DNA of 64,000 bases from Eucalyptus grandis (taxonomy: Eukaryota > Streptophyta > Magnoliopsida > Myrtales > Myrtaceae), in contig NC_052614.1 in assembly GCF_016545825.1 (NCBI RefSeq), positions 45,449,212-45,513,211 of the forward strand. The letters are read 5' to 3'. Numbering within the stretch: the first letter of the stretch is position 1; each line of letters begins with the position of its first letter. Positions 44,207 to 55,706 of the stretch are shown here, one piece after another. The notes beneath the pieces are model-generated. The model was not told where the DNA came from. It saw only the letters and a program-made list of their open reading frames with translations, and did no database searches. The position numbers were made by a program, and so were the translations under genes.

Positions 44207-47200
44207 ATGTCTCTTCAGATTTTAGCAATCCCATCTTCTTCTCCTGCTCATGAAACAAGTCGCGTCGCTGAACGCCGTTTAGCAAATTTTCATCCAAGCA
44301 TATGGGGGGATTATTTTCTCAAATATGCTTCTGACTCCAACTCGATGGTATCATTTAAATTGTTCTTTTTCTTGGATTATATTCGAAAACATAATAATCT
44401 TGAATGATGGGGCACCATCCCACAGCATTTGAAAAAGTAAAGGAAAATAAGTTTTAGTTGATTTGAAACTCCATGCATGTGCTGATCGTTAAATGATTCA
44501 AAATTTCTACGTGAACCTTGTGGCATGCACATATAATTTAACACCTATCGAAAGCGTTTCTCCGCTATTAAAAGAAATAATCATGACGGAATGATTTTTA
44601 GGTAATTCAATTCATATCTATCATGGTCAATGGGGTCATTCGACACAAAATGTATTTCTTCCATTTTTACTAATTCATGTCATTTGAACTTTCAATTTTT
44701 TATTTATTATAGAGTTCTCCTGCTATAGTTGACGATGGAATCGAGGGATTGAAAGGAGAATTGAGGAAGATGTTGGTAGGTGCTATGGATAAGCCTTCGC
44801 AGAAGTTGAACTTGATCGATCAAATCCAACGCTTAGGAATAGCCTACCATTTTGAAATTGAGATATATCAGCAGTTGGAACAAATTCACAAAAGCTATTA
44901 TGAATTGCATGATGGTGATAACGACAACGACCTACACACGATTGCTCTTCTCTTTCGATTGTTGCGACAACAAGGTTATGCAATTTCATGTGGTATGTAA
45001 TGTTCTAATTCTCGTTGATCAATTAGTTAGCCAAATTATATTGCGGACATCAATTTGACAGTCCATTTAATTTATTAGAGTGAACACATAGGGAGAAGAC
45101 CACTAGAAGTGCAAAAAGTAGTGTATGGCACTTACTTCAGTATTAAAAAATTTTGCCGGCTCACTTAAGTACTAGATTGGAAAAAAAAAAAAAAAAAAGA
45201 TCACTAAGTGTCTCCGATAAGAAATTCCAGCCAAAAAAATTACATGAATTTTTTATTTAAAATTTTTATCTAATATGACATTTTTTTGGCACTGAAATGA
45301 TCATTTTTTAATAATGCCCAGCACTAAAGTGATCATTATTTAATAACGATTGACACTAATAGTGATAACTTTTTTACTTGATACACAACTTTGTTTAAGG
45401 GTTGTATGCTGATTGGGCATACTAACGAGCCACGTAAAATTGAGAAATTAATAAAATATGGCCACATCAGAATTTTGGTGATCCAGATCGAAGTTAGCAC
45501 TTAAGTGATCTCAAAAATATATTTGACATTAAAGTGGGTGCTATACATAACTTTTGGCACTTATAGTGTCATTCTTCTCATAATATCACTAACATATTTG
45601 GTTTGCTCTAGTTTTGAATTGTTTATTAGTTAACTTTTCTATATGATTCTCGTATCCCAAGTTCTTCAAAATGTCTTGCTTTGAAAGGTGAATAGTCCTT
45701 TCTTCTAACGTTAGTTTAGTCATCGTTTTTTCATTGATTCCAGTTGATCTAGATGTTGAACATGAATTTTTCATAGTATCTCATGATAGTATCTTTTCTC
45801 ATGTTTTGTTTGGCCATTTAGAAATCTTTAACAAGTTCAAGGACATCAATGGGAATTTCAGCAAATCACTCATTGTTGATGTGCAAGGACTACTAAGTCT
45901 ATTTGAAGCTTGTCATATGAGGTTTCATGGCGATGATGTTTTGAATGATGCACTTGCTTTTGCTATGACTCACCTCGAGTCAATTGATAAAGGAAAGGCA
46001 AGCCCTAATCTTAAAAAACAAGTGAGGCATGCCCTAAAACAACCAATCCACAAGGGAATACCAAGGCTAGAGGCAAGGCGCTACATTTCACTCTACCAAG
46101 AGGAGCCTTTGCATAATGAAGTACTACTATCCTTAACTAAACTCGATTTCAACTTATTGCAAGAGCAACACCAGAAGGAACTCGGTAACCTTACAAGGTT
46201 GGCTTCATGATACCATGTCTGAAGTAGCTAGATGTTCTAAGAACACCAAATCAACATAGATCGATTCATTCAATTTCAAGTTATTTTGAACTAATTCATT
46301 TACTAAAGTGACAACGAGTGTCTTCTCTTTGGCTCATCGGTCTTAAGTACTTTCTATTATTCCATCAATGATGTGTTTGCCTTAAGCAGGATTTATGTTG
46401 TTAATTATAGGTGGTGGAAGGATTTAGATGTAGAAAGAAAGTTCCCATTTGCTAGAGATAGACTTGTGGAGATGTATCTTTGGATATCGGGAGGTTATTT
46501 CGAGCCAGAGCATAAAGCCACAAGGGAAATACTAACCAAAGTGTTTAGCATTGTTACCATTATTGACGACATCTATGATGTCTATGGCACATTGGAGGAA
46601 CTAGAACTTTTCACAGAAGCAATTGAAAGGTAGAGTTCACCCTCGGATGCTTTTCTCAGTTTACCAATTCTAAATACTAATTCTAATTTGATCAACTATT
46701 AGTTAGGGTCAAGTGTGATATTTTCTTGACTTGAACTCAGGTGGGATGTTGAAGTCAAAGATGGATTACCAAAGTACATGCAAGTATGTTATAAGATAGT
46801 TCTTGATTTGTATGATGAAATTGGCTACGAGGTGACTAGAAAAGGGCGATCGAACTACCTTTTCTATGCAAAAGAAGCGGTAAGCCATTCAAGGTTATAT
46901 TAATCAAATGCAATTTTTACTATGTCCACTGGCAACAAAATATCAGGTTTTTGGATAAGGATGAGAGAGAGTCATATATTTAAGTCTGCTGAACACATTA
47001 AAGTTCAAATTTTGATGTAGCTTTGTGTTTGAAAATGACTCCTTAGATGAAAAACCAAGTGAGAGCGTACTTCACTGAAGCCAAATGGTTCCATCAAAAC
47101 CACATACCGATGATGGAGGAGTACATGCCCATTGCATTATCAACCATTGCTATTGAATTGCTGTTGGTGATGTTGTTGTTGTTAGGAATGGGAGATACTG

Positions 47201-47705
47201 TAACAAAAGATGTTTTTGACTGGCTATTGTATAGCAACCCCAAGATAGTGAATGCTATGAAAATAGTCTATCGGCTCATGGATGACATTGCTGGACACAA
47301 GGTATATATAAGCTACACTAGTGAACAAAATTACCTTATCTAAATTTTGTCTAATAGATTTTATCAAAAAGATAAAAATAATAATATCCATGAGATATGT
47401 TTTTACAGTTTGAGCAAGAGAGAGGTCATGGGCCATCTTCAGTGGAGTGTTTCATGAAACAATACGGAGTTACGGAGGAAGAGGCTAAGGAGGAACTCCA
47501 TAAACAAGTGGCCAATGCATGGAAGGACATTAATGAAGGGTTGTGCTGCTCGACCAATGTCCCTAGGCAACTCCTAGTGCGAATTCTCAATTTTACACGA
47601 GTTGTGCATGTGGTGTATAAAGATGAGATAGATCTCTACACTCATGCTGGAACCAAGTTAAAAGAGCACGTTACTAATCTATACGTCAATCCATTGCCAA
47701 TGTGA
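44207..47705 (+). CDS. Terpene synthase, TPS-a type (likely sesquiterpene synthase), seven exons, intact
   Basis: TPS-a enzymes ionise farnesyl diphosphate and cyclise it to sesquiterpenes, usually in the cytosol; no transit peptide is seen here. Exons: 44207-44347, 44713-44992, 45822-46197, 46411-46629, 46741-46879, 47047-47301, 47409-47705; all junctions are GT-AG and in phase, giving 568 residues, normal for the family. Motifs: N-terminal RRX8W as R23-R24 to W33, RDR at 281-283, and DDIYD at 318-322 for Mg2+/diphosphate binding. The NSE/DTE site reads DDIAGHKFE (464-472), with Gly468 where Ser or Thr is usual. The second half of exon 6 ([15 protein letters not shown]) is unusually Leu/Met-rich where relatives usually have a TGYHML-like stretch. 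Intron 2 (829 bp) holds a MITE-like element. Product specificity cannot be read from sequence. Confidence 0.94.
45093..45579. repeat. MITE-like element in TPS intron 2
   Basis: Left end gagaagaccactagaagtgc and right end (reverse complement) gagaagaatgacactataag are imperfect inverted repeats extending about 40 bp (…caaaaagtagtgtatggcac against …caaaagttatgtatagcac). No transposase is encoded. I could not settle a target-site duplication (cata/ata at the edges). It accounts for more than half of this intron and leaves the splice sites untouched. Confidence 0.65.
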
Positions 47706-48980
47706 TGGTTCGGAAGAACAAGTACCTAGCCGTTGTAGACTGCATTAGACAGTTTCCGAATCTGCTCTGCGTAAAATCTGAATTGTGCGTCAACCGTTAA
47801 ATATTACTCTTCTCTAGCCCGAGAGCCCCTTTTTTTTCTGTGGATTTTGAATGAAGTAAAATAAGGGGCCTGTAAATATGTGATATTGGAATATATTAAT
47901 GTTCTATACAATGAGTGGTTCAGTTTCTTTATATATACCAAACATTTATATATATATATGCTTATGACAGTCTTAGTATAGTGACTAGCACAAATTACAA
48001 TACTTAACAGAAAGGGAGCCAAGTTTCATATTTTCAGTCATTTATCGATCACATATACCTGATCTTGCGATTATTCAATCACTATACCCTTGTGATATAA
48101 ATTCTAACCTACTTTAAATAGTCCTGATCAGTGATCATATTATAATTTTCATTCATCTTCAAAGTAACTAAACAATCACGTCTTATCTCAGAAAAGCCTA
48201 TCCCCTATCATTCCATATCTTTAACAAGAACGTTACCTAATGTTATTTTTCGTTCTACGTTAATGGAGCAGTCTACTCTACGTAACCTAGGCTTAGCGTT
48301 TGATGAAAAATAGATTTGAGAAATCAAAATATATTTAGAATTTGATTAAATGTGCTCCATCGAAAAGCAAGCCATGTTTCAACTTCTTGATCAAGCCAAA
48401 CCCTAATAGATCGTAGTTAGATTGTTGGTTTGGGTTGGACAAGTTTGGGGTCCCATGCGAAAAATAACTATAATTTTGAGTGGACATTTAAACTCAAAGA
48501 TTATTTTGCTAAAATATCTTTTCAATAAAACACAATATTATCAGGTAAACTTCATTATATTCTTAACTAAACAAAGAAACAAACAAAAGTACAAAGAAAT
48601 TCAATGTTTATAAGGAAAAAAAAGAAACTAAATTGTTTCCTAAAGCTACGTTTTTCTACTCGATTATTAATATAAATAACGATGATGATCCTTCTAAAAT
48701 GCTTGTTCTCACTATTCTGTGGGGGACGAGAAGATTTTGATTTAATTCTAATTCAGTCGGCCCTCGGATTTTCATGGTTTTTATTATGTGACGTCACATG
48801 CTCACTTTCCGGGTACTAGTAGGGGCAAAATAGACTATCAGTTCACTTTATAAGGTGTTTACTTAAATTAAAATGTTTACAGAGAGGGTTCATTTCAAGA
48901 AAACTGGTGAACCACATCTCTCTTCAAGTCGTCATCAGATTGAAGCTCCGTTTACTTGCGAAAAAAGCATGCAACTTCTT
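47706..48980. other. TPS 3' UTR and gene-free flank
   Basis: The terpene synthase 3' UTR starts at 47706. Beyond about 47800 the DNA is AT-rich with no recognised exon. Confidence 0.5.
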
Positions 48981-49061
48981 TCTACGTCAATTCCATTGCC
49001 AATGTGATGGTTTGCAAGAATAAGTTTAAGTAACAAGCCATCGTAGTTTGCCTTAGACGGT
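48981..49061 (+). pseudogene. Remnant of a second TPS gene: last codons and 3' UTR
   Basis: tctacgtcaa, ccattgccaatgtgatggtt and aagaataagt match the end of the intact TPS (47680-47760), including the TGA in the same context (codons for NPLPM then stop) and the following 3' UTR. The match is interrupted at 49061/49062 by tgtcacgaccc, an LTR-like terminus. Only about 80 bp survive, so this is a decayed duplicate. Confidence 0.8.
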
Positions 49062-51065
49062 TGTCACGACCCAATCTCCACCCTCACGATCCTCGAGAAG
49101 AAGGAAGAAGGGGAAAGTCAGATTTAGGGATACTTGACCACGAAAGTTCCCTCACGGTTTTCATCCACAAGGGCGTTATCACCTCATCCCTTGGGCAAAC
49201 CTCTTGTGAGTTCACTTGATCGTGATCGCGAGTTCTCCAAAGCTTATATCCCGTGTGATAGCAGAAAGTATTGTGACCCTATCTCGACGTCACGGCACGT
49301 CTTGATTGACGTTTTTAAGGTCGAAAGGAAACCAAACCTAAAGGTGAGTTTGAGGGTATTTTTAACAACCATGATAGCCTCTCGAGACGTACATCCACCA
49401 AAGATTGCATCACTTCATCTTTATTGGCTTCACCATCTCGAGTATGCTAAATCATGATTGTGAACATGTTCTTAAGGTTCATACCCCTCACAACGGATTC
49501 ATTGAATGGTTTAGTTGTTCAAAACAACCTAGAAATAAGACGGAAATCGCCACTAGTCTCCTTTTTGGGGGTCGGCTAGAAAAACCAATTGAGGGTCAGG
49601 AGGTGTCCCTCAATTTCTATGAAACAAAATATCTAGATTTGGGGATTTGAGTTATGCCAATATCACTATTAGCGTCCTTTCGATACCTAACAATATGTCA
49701 TGTTTACCTAAGGTGTCTATGCATTTCTTTTTTACTTTTTTGTGATCATCAATTCTAAACTAATGTTGGTCATTTTCATGCCATTTTATTTCTAAAAAAG
49801 ATGAAAAGAATGCAATCAATTGAATTGAAAGTGCGAAATGGTAAGTAAACAACCAAGGAAAATAGTAAATCCATCATGCAATCCTAGAAAATATGAAAAC
49901 TCAAAATGGTAAGCGAAGAGGAAAAACCTGCAACTCGTCGGACATTTATACAAATAATGAGAACTCCGAGACATATGTCGGAGAAAATGAATACAAGAAT
50001 ATGGTCGAAATGGACATCGACCTTTCACCATCTTCATGTTATCTTTATATTCGAGATCATAATCTAAACCTAGTCTAAGAACTATAATTAGGTGCATACA
50101 ATGGAAAGAAACAAACATACACTTCAAAACAATCAAAAGCATGACAGAGGGCCAATATCCATCAATCAAGTGGAGTAAAGTTCTAGATCAACCAAACTTA
50201 GGCCTCGGGGTTGGCCTTTGCAATTCATGCGTAGGTCCCTCTAGACACCTACTCGATTCATTTTATGACATATAACCATTATTGACCACTTGTGTTCTCG
50301 TATAGCCAATAATGTATGTAATTATCTAACAAGGCGTTCTATATGATCTCCAAGATTTCCTCTTGATATAATGCATCAACCCTAACATACATATAAAAAT
50401 CACATGCACAAACATGAATTTAACACACAAGCAGGCCATTTGGACCTTATTTCCCAACCAATCAACTAAAAGAGTGAATAGTTGGTGGGTCACTTATTAC
50501 AAGGGCATGCGCCAATCACAAACACAAGTATTTCTAATGAATGACATGATTATATGCATTGGATGGACATGTGATAGTTGAAAGATGTGTTTGAAATCAT
50601 TGATAATAGAGCAGTGAAGATTTTTTAGATAAAGTGATATCTCGGTTATGGAACGCATTTAATTGCCAAGGCTAATTCAGGTTTTGCATAAATGCACTCA
50701 CAAGCGTCGAAGACATTTTAAATATGGTTTAACCATGATTTTCACAATGTCAAATCAGGTATCAAAAAGGAATTTCTAAAGATTTGCTATTGGAAACATC
50801 ACATGTAGTAAAACGATTTCAAGATGTAATTCGACAAATCCATTCATTGAAAATTGTTTAACAATGAAGATTAAAAGATTTGAGACAAATTTCATGAAGG
50901 TGACATGTCCTAATGTCATGCACAAACTAGTCTAAAAATCTAACTAAGCAATCACAATAAAAAACTAATAACAGGAATTTTCAGACCAAGCACAGTATAT
51001 CAGCAAAATTGGGCAGTATCCATTGATAATTTGGCTATGAGAAAATTACCCAATATGCACAACAC
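49062..51065. other. LTR-retroelement-like DNA, unresolved
   Basis: The sequence begins tgtcacgacccaatctcc, like the terminus of long gypsy-type LTRs (possibly minus orientation), breaking the TPS remnant. No gag or pol frame is recognised up to the LINE at 51079. The same unassigned background seems to continue at 52796-54470 and perhaps 58612-61010. Confidence 0.35.
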
Positions 51066-51078
51066 AATGTGGAACAAT

Positions 51079-52782
51079 ATCACAACAACATCCTCTTGTG
51101 TCAAAATGAATGGCGAGTATTTGCAGTACTTTCATCCTACCAGGGGCCTTTGATAGGGTGATCCTCTATCCCCATATATTTTTATCCTTATAGCGAATCT
51201 ATTATCTTATCTTATTAACAACGCATTTGACATTGGTTTATTTGAAGGTATCAAATTAAATAGATGGTGTCCTATTCCATCACATCTGTTTTTTGCAAAC
51301 GATGCTATCTTCTTTCTTGGTGGTACGATTCATGAATGTCAGAATCTATCTAATCTATTGCATCAGTACTGCTTAGCGATGGGCCAAGCTGTTAATCGCA
51401 ACAAATCTGGTATTTATTTCAGCAAAACGTGCCCTGCTACTTTATAGGAGAATATGGCCATGGAGTTAAGGGTACCGGTATTGCAAAGATGTGGTAAATA
51501 CTTAGGAATACCATCTGATTGGGGGCGCTCGAAAAAGGATATGTTTTCATTGATCATGGGTAGAGTTCATGCAAAACTGGAAGGATGGAAGGAAAACATT
51601 ATTTCAAAGGGCGGGAAAGAGATTCTTCTTAAGATTGTGGTACAAGCTATACCACAATACGCCATGTCTATATTTAAATTACCCATATCTCTCTGCAAAT
51701 CTATAGAAAAGTGAATTGCACGATTCTGGTGGCAGAATGACACAAGCAAATCAGGGATACATTGGCAAAATTGGGAAGCACTTGAAACAAAGGAAGGATG
51801 TTGGTGGTTTAGGTTTTTGAGATCTAATAAGCTTCAATAAAGCCATGCTTGACAAACAAGCGTGGTGCCTATTCCATCAGCCTCGATCCTTATGGGGTAA
51901 AGTCTTTAAAGGCCTCTATTTCCATTCGTCGAATTTTTGCACTGCAGAAAAAGGCTCTCGTCCATCCTAGGGCTGGCAGAGTCTTTTGAGTGGAAGGGAT
52001 GCAATATTGCCTTGCTTGTATGTTGGTCGGGCGATGGGGGATCAATCAACATACACGAGGACAGGTGGCTACCTATCGGAATACTAGGTGGACCAAAAGT
52101 CCAAGAAGAACCTCAAATGGTAGCCGATCTCATTGATCACACCACCAACACCTGGAAGTGCAATATGCTCAACAGATTTTTTGACTCGAAGGTGATAGAT
52201 CATATCACTAGCATTCCAGTAAGACCGACTTTTTCCAAGGATTATGGACTGCTACCAATCATGGTGTTTATATGGTAAAAGCTGCATATCATGCAATTAC
52301 ACGACAACAACTACTCACATAAATAGAGCAACTTCTACATCTTATTAGAACCCTACCTAGTTATGGCGGAAATTATGGAAAATGCCAACTGCCCCAAAGA
52401 TTCGTACTTTCTTGTGGTTACTTTGTCGCAATGCTTTGTCAAGACTTCACTCACGCGACTGTGCTGGTTGAATCGGACAATCTGCTCCTTGTTGAGATGT
52501 TGAATCGACAAAGGCACCCGCCATGGGAGGAGAGGTGTCTGTTCTCCGAAGCTGCCTTTTGCTTTCCCTTTTCTCTAATCTCACTCTATGCTATTGTCGA
52601 CGTGAAGCAAATGTGGTGGCTGATTGGATTGCAAAAGCCCATACTCGGGCTTTGTCAAACTAGAACTGGGTTGTTTTTCCCCATTTTTACCTCATGGATT
52701 TGGTTTGTGCTAATGCACTTGCCACGGGTTGTACAAACTTGATTTCCTCAATACAGTTTCTGCTGTTTCAACCAAAAAAATA
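51079..52782 (+). mobile_element. 5'-truncated, internally deleted L1-type LINE
   Basis: Begins inside the reverse transcriptase: VKMNGEYLQYFHPTRGL then a stop replacing the Gln of GLRQGD, an FFANDAIFF (usual FFADDAIFF, so one catalytic Asp is Asn), and RVPVLQRCGKYLGIPSDWGR. Connector and the start of zf-RVT follow. A jump near 52430 deletes most of zf-RVT and the first half of RNase H; the rest has VESDNLLLVEMLNRQRHPPW. The tail is ccAAAAAAA at about 52773-52780. A perfect 13-bp duplication aatgtggaacaat flanks it (51066-51078 and 52783-52795). Confidence 0.92.
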
Positions 52783-52795
52783 AATGTGGAACAAT

Positions 52796-54470
52796 TTTCA
52801 TGAATAGAAAGTTTTTCTAAAAGAGTCAAGCATGATTTTATAAAAATCAAATAATAAGCAACAATGTATCAGGAAATTGCCAAAACAACAGAACATTTAG
52901 TCATTACTATCAAGATTTAACCTACCAAATGAAGTCTAAAAATCACGAAATTTTGTCACAACATAGCTAACATGGTAAAAAAACAAACTTTATTGAGGGA
53001 CTAAGTCAAGAATCCTTACAGAAAAAGTGATACAAAAATGGTAAAGGTCTGCCTAAACAGGGGTAAAATAGGGGTTTGAATTTGACCATAAGTCCAAATT
53101 CTAATCTAGCTTATAAAATATGGAAAATGGGCCTACTGATGAGCAATTGGCATAAAATTAATGGCATTGGAAAGCTCTAGGTATGCTTTACAATTTCTTA
53201 GGAGGGTCTGAGTCCAACTAAGGTCAACTTGATGCTCTAAGACTAGGGTTTATAAAAGGACGGATGTCAGCCATTAGAAACCAGAACTTAAGCATGCATT
53301 ACGAAGCCTCAAAATCATTCTTGTAATGCACAAATGACAGGAAAATTACACATACAACCTAGAATCTGATACGACAAATGGAAAATGGAATCATCTAATT
53401 TTAAGTCGATATGCAAAAATGTCATAAGATTCGATGACAATACAAGAGGATTAAGCACCTATAATGACATATTTGAACGTTTCTAAGTCTAACAAGCACA
53501 ATTGCGATATGATTTTCACATATGAAATGACATTCAAATATGGTGAACTACACATGCACACAAAACTTGTAACATATAGTTCAAATGTCAAAAAAGCACT
53601 AGCGTGAAATTTGGCCTTTAAGATGCCCAAACAGGCATGCAAAACTATGCACGTGATAAGGTTTTAATCCTATAACAAGAACTGAAAACATACATAATTT
53701 TGATCACTTAAAGATACGTATAAATGCCACCAAAAATGCGTCATATAGAATAAAAAATGAAAATTTTTTTTTGTTAAGAACTCAAAATCTAATTGTGATC
53801 ACACGGATGATGACGAAAACAGTAAAACAGATACGGGTTGCTAACCAGTCTTATTGCAGCAGCACCTATATACATTTACACATGCAATTGACATTTCGAA
53901 TGATGACGAAATGATATAAATATTACATCAATAGAAAGCATATGACATGCCTTTTATTCTTCATGAAGGCCTTAAGGTCAAACAAGTTCAATTTCACGCT
54001 TAAATTTGCCTAAGTTCACCTCGGATCAGTGTAGGGACAGACAGACACATGTTGACATTTAAGAGTTTGACCTAGCTAAATATGTTTAACAAAATTCCGA
54101 AAAAAATTACAGGATACTCTCAAGACAATGAAGAACAAGTTTCATGAAGACAATTTTTCCCAGAAACCCACATAAAAAGCAGGACAAAAATAACAAAACA
54201 CTGAGGTGGACCAAAGTCAGAACCTAAAGAGCAAAAAAAAAACCTGCAGAAATCGAGCAGATTTTAATGCGTTTTTCAGGGGTCAAATGTTTGCTGTTCA
54301 GGCCGTGCGACCTATTGATTCGAAGCTCGTAGAGTCTATATTTTTATGTGTAGAAGGCCTCGAGTCAAAATAAGGCCATCCAAGGCCTAATTTAAGCCAA
54401 AACAATAAGCATGTTACAGATACACGAAATTTGCGAAGTTGTATTCAAGTCAATCTTCAACCAAAAACTT
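52796..54470. other. Unassigned retroelement-like background between LINEs
   Basis: AT-rich DNA with no recognised exon. It is continuous with the sequence left of 51079 once the LINE and one duplication copy are removed. Confidence 0.4.
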
Positions 54471-54629
54471 GCATTTAATCCCATGACAGTTCGAGCTCTT
54501 AGGGCCATAGTGGCTCAAGATAAGCCCGACCTAATGTTTTTGATGGAGACTCGAAACCAGGAACCGGTTATTCAGCAAGTACAACGAAGGCTAAAGTATA
54601 ACAACAGTTTTGTGGTTAATCCTTAGGGC

Positions 54630-55706
54630 TTGGCTGGAGGAATGGTACTCTTTTGGACTGACCAGATCTCACTTACTGTCACTGCTTATACTCCCTATTT
54701 TATTGACACTATTTGTTCTGAAAATAGTGGTATCACTTCAATGTGTCTTACTGTTTTACATGCTTCGGCAACTTTTAATCAACGACAACTATTATGGGCA
54801 GAATTGAGACAACTTAGTCACTCTACTACTCAACCATGGGTGTGTCTGGGAGATTTCAATGAAGTTTTATATAGCTGGGAGAAAATTAGTAAGCGACCTG
54901 CTGAGTCTTATCGTATGCAATCTTTTAGAGATTTACTACATGATTGTGCCTTGATGGACTTGGAAACTAAGGGGTGTGCCTACACTTGGGCCAATAATAG
55001 AAGTGGGCAAGACTTGGTTAGGGAGAGATTGGACAGAGCAGTGTGTAATATTGAATGGTGTCTAGCTTATCCAGAAGCTGAAGTGGTGGTGTTACCAGCG
55101 ATAGCGTCGGATCATAGTCCGATTCTATTAACTACTCATCTCAACACAAGGAAAGGCAAACAAAATTTTACCTTTGAAGCCTTTTGGATTGAACATGAAG
55201 AGTGTAGACAAGTGGTGGAGGATGCTTGGTCTGCATCATATGTCAGCAACTCCTCAATCTCTCGGAAGATCCAGGTAACTAAAACAACTCCGACGAAGTG
55301 GAGCAACTCAACCTTCAAAGTGAGTCATCGAAAACTCCATCTTTTACAGCAGCAACTTCAATTCTATACACATCAACCTGCTTGTAATTATGATGAACAT
55401 CAAGTTAGTTACTTGAAAAAACAAATACAGCAGAGTTGGTCACAGGAGGAACAATATTGGGGGATGCGTTCCAGAATCAAATGGATGCGATGGGGGGACA
55501 TAATTACGAGATTCTTTCATGCCACTACAGTACAAAGAAGAAAAAGGAATAGAATCAGTATGTTGAAGACTGAGAATGAAGAATGGACTCGAGACCCAGA
55601 TCAACTGAAAAATATGACTCTTTCTTTCTTCACAAAGCTTTATACTTCATGTGGTCCGAGAGCCTTTGAACCGATCTTATTACAATGTCCTAAGGTGGTA
55701 ACATAA
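54630..55706 (+). pseudogene. LINE ORF2 endonuclease and linker, longest open frame
   Basis: The open frame of 358 residues starts just after a TAG that replaces one codon of the endonuclease. It has LGDFNEVLYSWEKISKRPAE, the KGCAYTWANNRSGQDLVRER block, the terminal SDHSPILL, and then the linker RSRIKWMRWGDIITRFFHA that precedes reverse transcriptase. Catalytic Asp and His of this part are present. It ends at a TAA after LLQCPKVVT, upstream of the polymerase. Confidence 0.85.

Noticed and set aside
49134..49650. Two overlapping plus-strand frames of about 80-107 residues
   Set aside because: No domain or splice context; they lie in probable LTR-type repeat DNA.
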